Source of the DNA: a virus
IMG/VR virus record: IMGVR_UViG_3300025127_000198
Location: 1-28,226 of that record
Reading direction: 5' to 3' (one strand)
Length of the DNA: 28,226 bases
In this document: piece by piece, positions 8,058 to 14,796 of the stretch
How the letters are laid out: every line of letters starts with the position of its first letter
How positions within the stretch are numbered: the stretch's first letter is position 1
The notes under the pieces: generated by a model
Told to the model about the DNA's origin: nothing
Databases searched by the model: none
Seen by the model: only the letters and a program-made list of their open reading frames with translations
Made by a program: the position numbers and the translations under genes

Positions 8058-8186
8058 GCGGCAATCTCCTTAAAAAAAAGGTTATGGGTTGATACCCGTT
8101 GATATTGCTCTCGGAGCATCGCACCAGATTGCCGCTCGGCGGTAATGCGGTGAATATGTGAACTGCTTGCGCCTATGCTCCTGTTA
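8058..8186 (-). other. Structured leader of the capsid gene
   Basis: A 129-nt gap between scaffold and capsid genes, long for this operon. In the minus-strand RNA several small hairpins can form (TGCTC-CGA-GAGCA; GGGT-ATCA-ACCC; an imperfect ATTACCGC/GCGGCAAT stem), then CCTTTTTTTTAAGGAG leads into the capsid start. I see no convincing promoter. It may serve mRNA processing or stability that boosts capsid synthesis. Confidence 0.4.
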
Positions 8187-8924
8187 TTATCCGTCTACTA
8201 TTTCAACTTCGCCTTTAGATACTTCCGACACATATTTGCCGATCTCGGAGCGGCGTATGCGTTTCTTTCCGTTTTGCATGGCGGTTTCGCCGCCGTTAGC
8301 ACCCGACCCCGTTGACTCTGCGAACAGAAACGAATCCGATGCCCTTAATTCTTCGACCAGATCGGGAATGCCCTGCGGCGTTTTCCCGTCGGAACTCATC
8401 ACAGGGTTGCCCTGTGCATCTACGCGGACGGCGGTCGTTCCGTCTCGCTTGAGTTGCGGCCTTATTGCCCGAATGATATGCTCAACGGCTCGGTCGTTTC
8501 GCGCATGGGATTTAATGGCCGCATCTCTAATTTGGTTCTCAACGATGTGTATGTCAAGTGTCTGCTCTGCTGATTGGTATTGTTGCGACATTTCGTTGAT
8601 TTTTTGCTCGTAACTTTGGCGCATCGCCTCGGTGCGTTTGTCGAGCAGTTCGTCAATCTTGCCCTCGCTCAAAAGTTCTTTTTCGGTGCGTTGTTGCACC
8701 TCCTTCTGCGACTCGGCGAGTTGAGCTTGGAACTCGGCCTGCTTTTTTTTGAGTTCTTCGTTCTCGCGGTATAGGTTGCGGTTGTTGTTTCTGAACTCGT
8801 CGATTTTGTCGTTGCTGTCGGTCTGCAAAACGTATTTATCGCCGTCTTGCGTGTAATGCTCTTTGGTGCCCTCTGGCAGATTGTCAAAAGCACCCGCGTC
8901 GATGATGCTGTTAAGCGTCGCCAT
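8187..8924 (-). CDS. Head scaffolding protein
   Basis: A 245-aa, highly charged protein directly upstream of the capsid gene. Residues about 45-130 are Glu/Gln/Lys-rich and predicted to be a long coiled coil (NRNLYRENEELKKKQAEFQ onward), as in phage scaffolds. The N-terminus is a short domain, and the C-terminus is basic with GKKRIRRSEIGKYVSEV, a plausible coat-binding helix-turn-helix as in P22-like scaffolds. The ATG lies inside the last codons of the MuF gene, preceded by AAAGGAG, so translation is coupled. The first nine codons are duplicated at 17822; see findings. Confidence 0.85.
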   Translation of the reverse strand: MATLNSIIDAGAFDNLPEGTKEHYTQDGDKYVLQTDSNDKIDEFRNNNRNLYRENEELKKKQAEFQAQLAESQKEVQQRTEKELLSEGKIDELLDKRTEAMRQSYEQKINEMSQQYQSAEQTLDIHIVENQIRDAAIKSHARNDRAVEHIIRAIRPQLKRDGTTAVRVDAQGNPVMSSDGKTPQGIPDLVEELRASDSFLFAESTGSGANGGETAMQNGKKRIRRSEIGKYVSEVSKGEVEIVDG

Positions 8925-8937
8925 ATTTCTCCTTTAA
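8898..8937 (-). repeat. MuF/scaffold junction, copy 1 of a 40-bp duplication
   Basis: This stretch holds the last codons of the MuF gene, its stop, and the first nine scaffold codons. It is 35/40 identical to 17809-17848 on the plus strand. It is the native copy because both reading frames are intact here. Confidence 0.85.
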
Positions 8938-10008
8938 TTCTCTTACGGTTAGTGTGCGACCTTGTTGGTCGAGTAAGTCCTTCAACGTTATTTTTCCGTC
9001 TTTGTATAACTGCAACCGACCCGCGCCAATAGTCGCTTTCTGTTCGGCCTCGCTCATTGCGGCGAACGTCTTGGCGAACGTCGGAGTCGGGGCAGGCTTG
9101 CCGTCGATTGGAAACCGCTCGCCCCGTTGCGCGATGTCCTCGCTCAGTTCGGGGTCGAGGACGGCCTGCAAATCTTCCAACGATTTAAAGATCGGCGCGA
9201 GCGTCGTGCGGCAGTTAAAATGCCACGGCGGGGTACCCGGAAAACTTATCGGCGTTCCTCTAAACCCGCGCCCCGTTTGCAAATCCCACGCATACCCGTT
9301 CCGCGTCCGGCAGAGTATCGTCGTCCGGTTGTCGAGGACGGCGTTAGCCTGCACCCCGCGAATGACGTTTGCGTTGCGCTGATACGATGCCAAACGCGCC
9401 GAGTTTATCACAGTATCGGTTGCCGTTCGTATGAGAGTTTCCGCGCCTGCCTTCGATTTAAAAACCACCCCATCGCGAAACTGCAAAGACCGATTGCCGC
9501 GAATAATGCCGAGCATATCGTCAAGCGTTTGGTTGTTCTGTACTGCATAGTTTAGCGCGTCCTTTGTGTTGTCTTTTAGTCCTCGGCGTTGACGCGCCCA
9601 CCGCTCGGCAACCGTCAAGCCGGTTCTGTCGTTCGGCACAAGGCCGGTTTCTACTATTTCAAGCGCAACCTCAGACGATATTAATTTCGGCGCGATAGGT
9701 GCGCGAAACGCCTGCTGTGTGATAGACGCAACCGCCGCCGATTCGGTTGCCGCTAATCCGACAAACGCCTCGACCGATTGCGCGGCCATCGCAACATAAG
9801 TGCGGTCGATTGCTCGGTTGACCTGATCCAGAAGTTGCTCAAGCTGTCGGCGACTCCTCGGCTCGGCGGCTTTCAATAAATCGACAATCTCGCCTTGCAG
9901 TTCGTTGATCTGAGAAACTACGTCGCGTATTTGCCCGTTCTGGAACGCGATCAAGTCGAGATCGTGTTGCGTCAATAGCTGATCGACGCGCTCGTTTATT
10001 GTCGGCAT
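8911..10008 (-). CDS. Minor head protein (phage Mu F-like)
   Basis: A 365-aa protein of the phage head morphogenesis (MuF / SPP1 gp7) family, which joins the portal in the procapsid and travels with the head. The diagnostic block is in residues about 205-275: helix TDTVINSARLASYQRNA, then LDNRTTILCRTRNGYAW and PPWHFNCRTTLAPIF, in which the spaced Cys and His residues are conserved. The N-terminal half is alpha-helical. It starts 8 nt after the portal stop and its last 14 nt overlap the scaffold start. The last residues (LKEKYGDA) reappear at the end of the HTH protein at 17551-17835. Confidence 0.9.
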   Translation of the reverse strand: MPTINERVDQLLTQHDLDLIAFQNGQIRDVVSQINELQGEIVDLLKAAEPRSRRQLEQLLDQVNRAIDRTYVAMAAQSVEAFVGLAATESAAVASITQQAFRAPIAPKLISSEVALEIVETGLVPNDRTGLTVAERWARQRRGLKDNTKDALNYAVQNNQTLDDMLGIIRGNRSLQFRDGVVFKSKAGAETLIRTATDTVINSARLASYQRNANVIRGVQANAVLDNRTTILCRTRNGYAWDLQTGRGFRGTPISFPGTPPWHFNCRTTLAPIFKSLEDLQAVLDPELSEDIAQRGERFPIDGKPAPTPTFAKTFAAMSEAEQKATIGAGRLQLYKDGKITLKDLLDQQGRTLTVRELKEKYGDA

Positions 10009-10015
10009 TTAGCCG

Positions 10016-11395
10016 TTATCCTTCGGCCTGCATTACCGCTTGTATACCTGCCTGTAGGTCGAGCATCTCGCGTTCCTCTTGGGGCGACGTTTCTGGCCGG
10101 AGCAACTCGCCGCGATCATACAAGAAAAGCAGGTTGTCAACGGTCATATAACCGGCTTGCACGATCTGCATCAGTTTGACGGCCTCGTCGCCGGTCATCT
10201 GCTCGGCAAAGAAATCGTTGTTGAGAATGACCTCGACCCCTTCCGGCGTTGCGCCAATCCAGACGTTGAGCAGAGCGACGGCCTGCGTCAGACCACGGTC
10301 AAGCGTTTCGGTGATGCCGCCTAACGTCGCTTGATCACCTGCCGAGCGGATACGCATCGCGGCGGCGGCCTCGGCTTGGTGCTTCTGTTTTTCAAGCAAG
10401 CGACCGCCGAGCGCGGCCATTTTCGCCTCATCCTCGGCCAGTGCGTCGCGCATGGCCGTCAACCCTTCGCCCGTAAACTCTAAATAATACGCCTTTGCGT
10501 TCGGCTCCTCTGACCACCACGCCGCGCCTGCGCCTATGCGATACCCTTCGTTGGATTTGGGAAAGCCTGCGGCGATGGCCGTCGGTAGGCCAGTATAATG
10601 CAGGCCGTGATTGTAGTCACAAGAGAGCCGCCAATGGTGGAGGTTTACGTCAACGAGGTCGAGCAGAGGCGGCTTTTCGATATCCATGCCGACAGTATTC
10701 GCGTTGATGCAAACAAACGGAATATATTCAAGCGGCGCACCCGCTACCGTAGGGACGGCCTCGTCAACAAGGACGTACTGCTCGCGCTGAGAGGCCGCGC
10801 TCTTGACCTTGACATATACCCGCACGATATAAATGCCGTTCTCAAGCGAAAGAACGCGAAGGCGTTGTTGCTCGGTCTGCTCGTATTCGTCGTTGACATC
10901 CTCAACGTTTGCCATCTCCGACAAGACGACCATCGTCACAACCGACCGGCCACCGATGCGCTCGGTGCGCCAATTGATAATATTCTCGGCGACATACGGG
11001 ACAAGATACGGGCGGTTTTCCTCGCCGCTGTAATCGCATAGCAACCCATACCGCCCGACCGTCAACAGTTCGCGCATCGCCGTCTTTGCCAATCCGTCGA
11101 AACTGTCGTCGGTCATCGTTACGTCGCCAAGATACTGGTCTGCCGCACCTCCGGCGATAGACGGCGACCGGCGAAAACAAGCACCGACCATTCCCTGCAC
11201 CGTGCGAGCGGTCGCGTTAAAAAACAAGCCGCGCCGGATATACGCCATATATTCGTTCGGCGTTTGTGTGTCGAGCGGCGGGACGTAATCGGGGCCGCGA
11301 TCTATGACGGCGGCCTGCCCTTCGTGTGCGTCGCGGCATTTCTGCCAAAACGGAGACATATCGTCGTAAGATTGTGCGGTCGATTCAACTGGCAT
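10016..11395 (-). CDS. Portal protein (DUF4055-like)
   Basis: A 459-aa protein between terminase and MuF genes, the standard place of the portal, through which DNA enters and leaves the head. The N-terminal part (AYIRRGLFFNATARTVQGMVGACFRRSP) and the later RLLEKQKHQAEAAAAMRIRSAGDQATLGGI helix match what I know of the DUF4055 group of portals found with P22-like heads. Length is normal for that group. ATG start preceded by GAGGA 9 nt upstream. A 65-nt gap separates it from the terminase gene and contains an operator-like palindrome, so it may be separately controlled. Confidence 0.85.
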   Translation of the reverse strand: MPVESTAQSYDDMSPFWQKCRDAHEGQAAVIDRGPDYVPPLDTQTPNEYMAYIRRGLFFNATARTVQGMVGACFRRSPSIAGGAADQYLGDVTMTDDSFDGLAKTAMRELLTVGRYGLLCDYSGEENRPYLVPYVAENIINWRTERIGGRSVVTMVVLSEMANVEDVNDEYEQTEQQRLRVLSLENGIYIVRVYVKVKSAASQREQYVLVDEAVPTVAGAPLEYIPFVCINANTVGMDIEKPPLLDLVDVNLHHWRLSCDYNHGLHYTGLPTAIAAGFPKSNEGYRIGAGAAWWSEEPNAKAYYLEFTGEGLTAMRDALAEDEAKMAALGGRLLEKQKHQAEAAAAMRIRSAGDQATLGGITETLDRGLTQAVALLNVWIGATPEGVEVILNNDFFAEQMTGDEAVKLMQIVQAGYMTVDNLLFLYDRGELLRPETSPQEEREMLDLQAGIQAVMQAEG

Positions 11396-11410
11396 CTGTT
11401 GCGTTCCTCG

Positions 11411-11427
11411 TTAGCGTTTACCGCTAA
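11411..11427 (-). promoter_or_regulatory. Operator-like palindrome before the portal gene
   Basis: On the minus strand the gap before the portal reads TATATT-like AT-rich sequence, then TTAGC-N7-GCTAA, then GAGGA and the ATG. This is the same order of elements as in the three early promoters, with a spacer of 7 instead of 6 in the palindrome. The -35 is poor (a TTGTAA about 19 nt upstream of TATATA), so promoter activity is uncertain. Confidence 0.45.
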
Positions 11428-11460
11428 AATAAAAATATATAGTCATTTGCGCCATTTAGT

Positions 11461-12753
11461 TTACAAGCCGCGCACCCGCGAAACGCCGCCGTCGTTTTTG
11501 CCAATCATCAAATCGGTCAACGCCCATACAAGCGCGTCGAGGCGATCCGGCGATTCGCGGGAGTCGTGCGTATACATACAAAGTTGATCCTCTAACGAGG
11601 CGAACGTGCCGCAGTGATGAATGCGCCCCTGCTCGTATAAGGCCGCAATCGGTTCAGCGCGTAGAATCTTCCCCCGCGCCGCTCGGACGGCCTTGTAAGA
11701 CACGTTGCGGTCAACCGTACGAATCGTATGCTCGACCATATCGCCGCCTTGATTAACCTCGGCAACGATGCGGTCGGCGTTATATTTATAATACGCTTTT
11801 ATCGCTTGTATCGCCCATTCTTGCGGCGTGTATTGCCCGCTGAAATCCTCGACAACATATCCACGGTTGCCAATCATACCGGCGACCAATATGCCGGTTT
11901 CGTCGGCATCCTCGCCCGAAGTCACGGCGGGGTCAACGCCGACAACGATGCGCTCAAAGTGCGGCGGCGTTTCGCGTAAACGGTGCGCGTCGATCATCTC
12001 CCGCGACCAGAGCGCACCGACTACATCGTCGAGAATCTCGGCGTGTAGCTCTTGCCGTCCGAGGCGCGTCCCTTCGTAGCGTTCGACGATGCGCTTGGCG
12101 AACGACTCGGCCAAGTTTTGCAGGTTGTCGTACGTCGAGCCTCGCGTCACCGTGACCAGTTCGTCAGCAACCAATTCCCGCATTATCTGAACGGGCCTCG
12201 GCGTGGTCGTAATAACCGCCTGCGGCGATTCGCCCAAGCGCAGGCCGAGGTCGAGGTTGCTCCACGTTTCTTCGGCGTATCGGTATTTCGCCAACTCGTC
12301 GAGCCAAGCCGCGTCATGCTGTGGGCCGCGTAACTGATCCGGCTCGTCGCCAGAATAACAAACGCCAATCGCCCCGTTGGGCCAAGTCAATCGCCGCTTT
12401 GACGGCTCGTAGAGCGGTCGGTTCCGGCCTGCCGTCGCCAATATACCCGACTCCCCTTCAACCATTACATCGCGCACATCTGCTTTTGTTTCGCCGACGA
12501 GCGCGATGCGTTCGCGTCCCTGCCTTATCTGCTCATGCACCCATTCAGCCCCGCATCGCGTCTTGCCGAATCCGCGCCCCGCCATAATAAGCCAGACGCG
12601 CCAGTTTCCTTCCGGCGCGATCTGATCGGGACGCGCCCAGAACCGCCAGTCCTCCAGAATCTCAGCGGCCTCGTTTGCCGTTAATTCTTTAAGTATCCTC
12701 GCCCGACTCTCGTCGTCGAGCGAGGCGATCAATTGCGCTGTGGAGTTTGTCAA
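11461..12753 (-). CDS. terL: Terminase large subunit (TerL)
   Basis: A 430-aa packaging motor. The ATPase part has the Walker A GRGFGKT at about residues 59-65 (K64), a Walker B-type region around DAAWLDELAKY, and the coupling motif ITTTPRP. The C-terminal RNase H-like nuclease starts near IVVGVDPAVTSGEDADETG, with catalytic aspartates, and continues to DSRESPDRLDALVWALTDL near the end. It matches the Terminase_6 type. The chosen TTG start (12753) overlaps the small subunit by 65 nt and has only a weak AGG upstream. A second in-frame TTG lies at 12732, so the start is uncertain by a few codons. Product is not in doubt. Confidence 0.95.
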   Translation of the reverse strand: MTNSTAQLIASLDDESRARILKELTANEAAEILEDWRFWARPDQIAPEGNWRVWLIMAGRGFGKTRCGAEWVHEQIRQGRERIALVGETKADVRDVMVEGESGILATAGRNRPLYEPSKRRLTWPNGAIGVCYSGDEPDQLRGPQHDAAWLDELAKYRYAEETWSNLDLGLRLGESPQAVITTTPRPVQIMRELVADELVTVTRGSTYDNLQNLAESFAKRIVERYEGTRLGRQELHAEILDDVVGALWSREMIDAHRLRETPPHFERIVVGVDPAVTSGEDADETGILVAGMIGNRGYVVEDFSGQYTPQEWAIQAIKAYYKYNADRIVAEVNQGGDMVEHTIRTVDRNVSYKAVRAARGKILRAEPIAALYEQGRIHHCGTFASLEDQLCMYTHDSRESPDRLDALVWALTDLMIGKNDGGVSRVRGL

Positions 12754-13090
12754 CTGCGCCTGTCGTGTCGGTGATTTCGTTTTCTGTTTTTGTTTCCACG
12801 CGGTCGGTCTGGTTCAAGCGGTTTTTTCCAAGCCAAATCAACATCGCCGTCTTGCCGCCTACCGCCGCGTCGTATTGGGCGCGACGGATTGAAACGTCGC
12901 CCTCTGATAAGCCGCGGTCGTATGCCTCGCGCACCTCTTTTTGCTTTAGCTTGTTTCCAAACGTAGAACGAGCCATGCCAAGAACGTCGGCAATCTCGTC
13001 GTAGGTGCAACCAAGCCGCGCCAATGCGCGAACCTGTTCGACATCTATTTTTTTAATTGGTCGCCCTTTTTTGGCCGGTTTTTTATCCAT
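12689..13090 (-). CDS. terS: Terminase small subunit (TerS)
   Basis: A 133-aa DNA-binding protein that recognises the packaging site and recruits TerL. After a Lys-rich start (MDKKPAKKGRPIKKIDVEQV), a helix-turn-helix spans residues about 18-48 (VRALARLGCTYDEIADVLGM then ARSTFGNKL). A central segment with RRAQYDAAVGGKTAMLIWLGKNRL is typical of small terminases. The frame is open to 13198, but that start would overlap the M15 gene by 95 nt; the ATG at 13090 sits 13 nt after the M15 stop and is preferred. Its Shine-Dalgarno is weak (AAAG). Confidence 0.85.
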   Translation of the reverse strand: MDKKPAKKGRPIKKIDVEQVRALARLGCTYDEIADVLGMARSTFGNKLKQKEVREAYDRGLSEGDVSIRRAQYDAAVGGKTAMLIWLGKNRLNQTDRVETKTENEITDTTGAVDKLHSAIDRLARRRESGEDT

Positions 13091-13103
13091 CTTTATTAGC
13101 GGT

Positions 13104-13499
13104 CTATTTAATGCGCGTCCTGTTATCCCATCGGGCGACCTTTGGCCGCATATCCAAGTGAATAAATATATCGTATCGACCGATGCCCATAAAACCAATT
13201 TCCTCGGCTTTATCGGCGATTAAGTCCAATGCCTCCGGCAGTATCGGCTCGCCTAAATGCGGCGACTTGACCGACGGCACGATATCCGTCGCAAAGATCA
13301 TATGCTGAGATTTAGACGCGCCACCTATAGCGTCGTTGTGTTTCGGGGACCGAAAGCCCGAAGTAATCCGAAGCGGAGCCTCCCACCAATCGCGCAATTT
13401 TTGCAAATTTTGCATATGTAGCCAGAACCGCGCATCGGGCTTGAACCCCGACAAAACTTCTTCCCAAGAAAAGTTTGGTATATCCTCGCGTAATTGCAA
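13104..13499 (-). CDS. M15-family peptidase (endolysin-like, peptidoglycan-cleaving)
   Basis: A 131-aa zinc peptidase of the M15_3 (D-Ala-D-Ala carboxypeptidase-like) family. Zinc ligands are visible as H66 and D72 in SQH-x5-D and H114 in FIHLDMR, with ITSGFRSPKHNDAIGG upstream as the conserved start of the domain. It probably cuts peptidoglycan peptides during lysis. The TTG start is preceded by GGAGG 6 nt upstream, the strongest site in this operon, and it is the first late gene after the candidate late promoter. Its place next to the terminase, about 11 kb from the holin candidate, is unusual. No signal peptide is visible, so export would need the holin. Confidence 0.88.
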   Translation of the reverse strand: MQLREDIPNFSWEEVLSGFKPDARFWLHMQNLQKLRDWWEAPLRITSGFRSPKHNDAIGGASKSQHMIFATDIVPSVKSPHLGEPILPEALDLIADKAEEIGFMGIGRYDIFIHLDMRPKVARWDNRTRIK

Positions 13500-13521
13500 T
13501 AAATTCCTCCCGTTTACGAAA

Positions 13522-13550
13522 AATATATATAATCACTCGACGTTCCACAA
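13522..13550 (-). promoter_or_regulatory. Candidate late promoter
   Basis: Minus-strand TTGTGG, 17 nt, then TATATT, ending about 20 nt before the M15 start codon. The -35 is weak (3/6), which would fit a promoter needing an activator. GTTCCACA occurs at the -35 (13542) and again at 13565, a possible activator site. No other good promoter is seen before the late genes. Confidence 0.5.
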
Positions 13551-13633
13551 GTCTTATGTAAACTGTTCCACATGAAACACTCACTCCGTAAGTAGGAAAA
13601 TATTTCCCTCCTTGTTGGTCGGTGTACGAGTAA

Positions 13634-13961
13634 ACCAAGTAAGAACCAAGTATATTTTTTTTACTTGGTGACTTTAACTTATTTTATTTATAGTAACTTA
13701 CGGCCCGTGCACAGGTAAACAGGGTAAAAACCGTTGGTTGATTTTTTTTAGAGAAAAAAACGCTTTTCTATACACGGGAGAAAAAAGGCGTTTTACTTGG
13801 TGACATTTGCATAAGTCCTATATTCTAAATATACTTAAGGTCACCAAGTATAGTTTTTTTACTTGTACACCAAAAAAAATAAAATAGTATAAGTTATTAA
13901 ATAAACAATAGGTTAAGTGTCACCAAGTAAAAATGCGTTTACTTGGTGCTTACTTAGTGAC
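13634..13961. repeat. Array of inverted and direct TTACTTGGTGAC elements
   Basis: Copies (orientation): 13634-13641 (-), 13645-13652 (-), 13661-13672 (+), 13793-13804 (+), 13840-13850 (-), a decayed one at 13860 (+), 13919-13930 (-), 13939-13948 (+), and 13950-13961 (+, one mismatch). Four copies carry at least 11 of the 12 bases and others share the ACTTGGT core. Pairs form palindromes, for example 13921-13948 with 10-bp arms around 8 nt, and 13793-13850 with a further inner AT-rich palindrome. Confidence 0.85.
13750..13794 (-). terminator. Leftward Rho-independent terminator
   Basis: On the minus strand an imperfect stem (AAAACGCC...GGCGTTTT type, arms at 13757-13769 and 13779-13794) is followed by TTTTTTTCTCT. 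It would stop read-through from the repressor transcript before the late promoter. Confidence 0.5.
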
Positions 13962-14035
13962 CTATGGGTCTATGGTCGGTATTATGTAAACCAAAGAAAG
14001 GGTTTATCGTCGCGTATTATGTAAACCAATTAAGG

Positions 14036-14085
14036 CAAATAAAAACCGCCCGATCAGTAACCGAGGAGAAACTGACCGAGCGGTT
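14036..14085 (-). terminator. Terminator of the repressor gene
   Basis: A 15-bp stem with 13 pairs (arms 14044-14058 and 14071-14085) and a 12-nt loop, followed on the minus strand by TTTTTATTT. It lies about 60 nt after the repressor stop. The loop contains, on the plus strand, a copy of the early AACCGAGGAG sequence. Confidence 0.75.
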
Positions 14086-14086
14086 T

Positions 14087-14122
14087 GTGCCGGAGTCCAA
14101 GACGGCACCCACCAAAGGAGGT
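14087..14122 (+). other. Small hairpin followed by an orphan Shine-Dalgarno
   Basis: GTGCCG...CGGCAC forms a 6-bp stem (14087-14108) and AAAGGAGGT at 14114-14122 is a perfect Shine-Dalgarno on the plus strand. No ATG, GTG or TTG follows at a usable distance. It may be the remnant of a lost gene start or a ribosome-binding decoy. Confidence 0.4.
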
Positions 14123-14142
14123 ATAAGTATAATTTAAGGCTC

Positions 14143-14373
14143 TTAAACGGGCGCGTCAACGCCGTCGAAGTGATATCCTATGATAGACTCCGGTCGGCAA
14201 CCCAACGCGCCACAAAGCCGCCCAACGGTTCGCAGGGTCGGGCTGTAGCGACCCGTCAGCATATTAGAGATTAGGGCCGGATAGGTTCCGGCTCTTTTGG
14301 CGAGTTCGCGGTAACTGTCGATCTCGGCCTCAGACATCGCCTCGTTTAATTTTGTTCTGTCAATCATTAGCAT
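14143..14373 (-). CDS. XRE/Cro-type repressor, single HTH domain
   Basis: A 76-aa DNA-binding protein of the Cro/C1 (XRE) family. The helix-turn-helix lies around SYRELAKRAGTYPALISNML, followed by TGRYSPTLRTVGRLCGALGC, the usual third-to-fifth helix pattern. There is no S24/LexA-type self-cleavage domain, so RecA-triggered cleavage is unlikely. The frame is open to 14409, but no ribosome-binding site serves that start. The ATG at 14373 sits exactly 7 nt after a TATATT -10 box, so a leaderless mRNA is plausible; the ATG at 14367 is an alternative. It is divergent from the first early promoter, as expected of a repressor that controls it. Confidence 0.8.
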   Translation of the reverse strand: MLMIDRTKLNEAMSEAEIDSYRELAKRAGTYPALISNMLTGRYSPTLRTVGRLCGALGCRPESIIGYHFDGVDAPV

Positions 14374-14380
14374 ATATAGT

Positions 14381-14409
14381 AATATAGGCAGTGGCGGATA
14401 AAAATGCAA
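14381..14409 (-). promoter_or_regulatory. Repressor promoter
   Basis: Minus-strand TTGCAT (14404-14409), 17 nt, TATATT (14381-14386). The start point would fall on the ATG at 14373. A degenerate operator-like sequence, TTAGCATATATAGTAA (14367-14382), overlaps the -10 and the start codon, which suggests autoregulation. Confidence 0.55.
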
Positions 14410-14446
14410 CGGCTCAAACTATTTTCATCTTTCTTTAAAAAAAGTG

Positions 14447-14502
14447 TTGACATTAAGAAATCAGGTCTGTATATTCCCTATAGACATTAGCAATAACGCT
14501 AA
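14447..14502 (+). promoter_or_regulatory. Early promoter-operator module 1
   Basis: TTGACA (14447-14452), 17 nt, TATATT (14470-14475), then the palindrome TTAGCAATAACGCTAA (14487-14502) about 6 nt after the expected start point. An A-tract precedes the -35. A near-consensus sigma70 promoter with an operator positioned to block it. It drives the first early genes. Confidence 0.88.
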
Positions 14503-14523
14503 TGCAAACGAACCGAGGAAAAA

Positions 14524-14745
14524 ATGGCAACGCCGCAAATCGAAGCAACGATTGAAATCCCAACCATCGAAACTTTCAACGTTGCCGGAAATCACACAAA
14601 AGAATACGCCATTGAAATGGCGAAGATCAACAACGAGGAAGACGATTGGACGTACGTCGCCGAGCCGAAAAACGCCGACGATCCCGAAGGAGTTTGGACA
14701 ATAAAGATTTTTGACGAAGATGATTTTTTCGTAGGCACGATCTAA
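14524..14745 (+). CDS. Early protein, small acidic
   Basis: A 73-aa acidic protein, the first product of early module 1, with an AACCGAGGAA site before the ATG. Acidic residues dominate the second half (NNEEDDWTYVAEPKNADDPE, FDEDDFF). No transmembrane segment or recognised domain. Acidic first-expressed phage proteins often bind host proteins or mimic DNA, but nothing here proves that. Followed by a 9-bp hairpin before the next gene. Confidence 0.75.
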   Translation: MATPQIEATIEIPTIETFNVAGNHTKEYAIEMAKINNEEDDWTYVAEPKNADDPEGVWTIKIFDEDDFFVGTI

Positions 14746-14752
14746 ACCAACC

Positions 14753-14776
14753 GGCGAGGGGCCGGAACCCCTCGCC
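14753..14776 (+). other. Intercistronic hairpin H1
   Basis: Perfect 9-bp stem GGCGAGGGG/CCCCTCGCC with loop CCGGAA, placed between two early genes and directly before an AACCGAGGAG site. No U-tract. The same stem recurs at 15519 and 16128. Confidence 0.8.
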
Positions 14777-14796
14777 ATAACCGAGGAGATTTAACA

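Larger units (their letters stand above)
13500..14142. other. Gene-free AT-rich control region (possible origin)
   Basis: A 643-nt stretch without a convincing gene between the late operon and the repressor. It holds the candidate late promoter (13522), a family of 12-bp elements GTCACCAAGTAA / TTACTTGGTGAC in both orientations (13634-13961), two leftward terminators (13750, 14036), three copies of TATGTAAAC (13555, 13984, 14021), and a small hairpin followed by an unused Shine-Dalgarno sequence (14087-14122). AT-rich tracts lie between the repeats. The best guesses are an iteron-type replication origin for the P4-alpha-like primase/helicase, or a multi-site operator. Confidence 0.6.

Noticed and set aside
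13312-13638. Minus-strand 108-aa frame overlapping the M15 gene
   Set aside because: The M15 peptidase in the other frame has intact zinc motifs and the GGAGG start. This frame shows no recognisable pattern.
13634-13961. Control-region repeats as a CRISPR array
   Set aside because: Units are only 12 bp, irregularly spaced and in both orientations.
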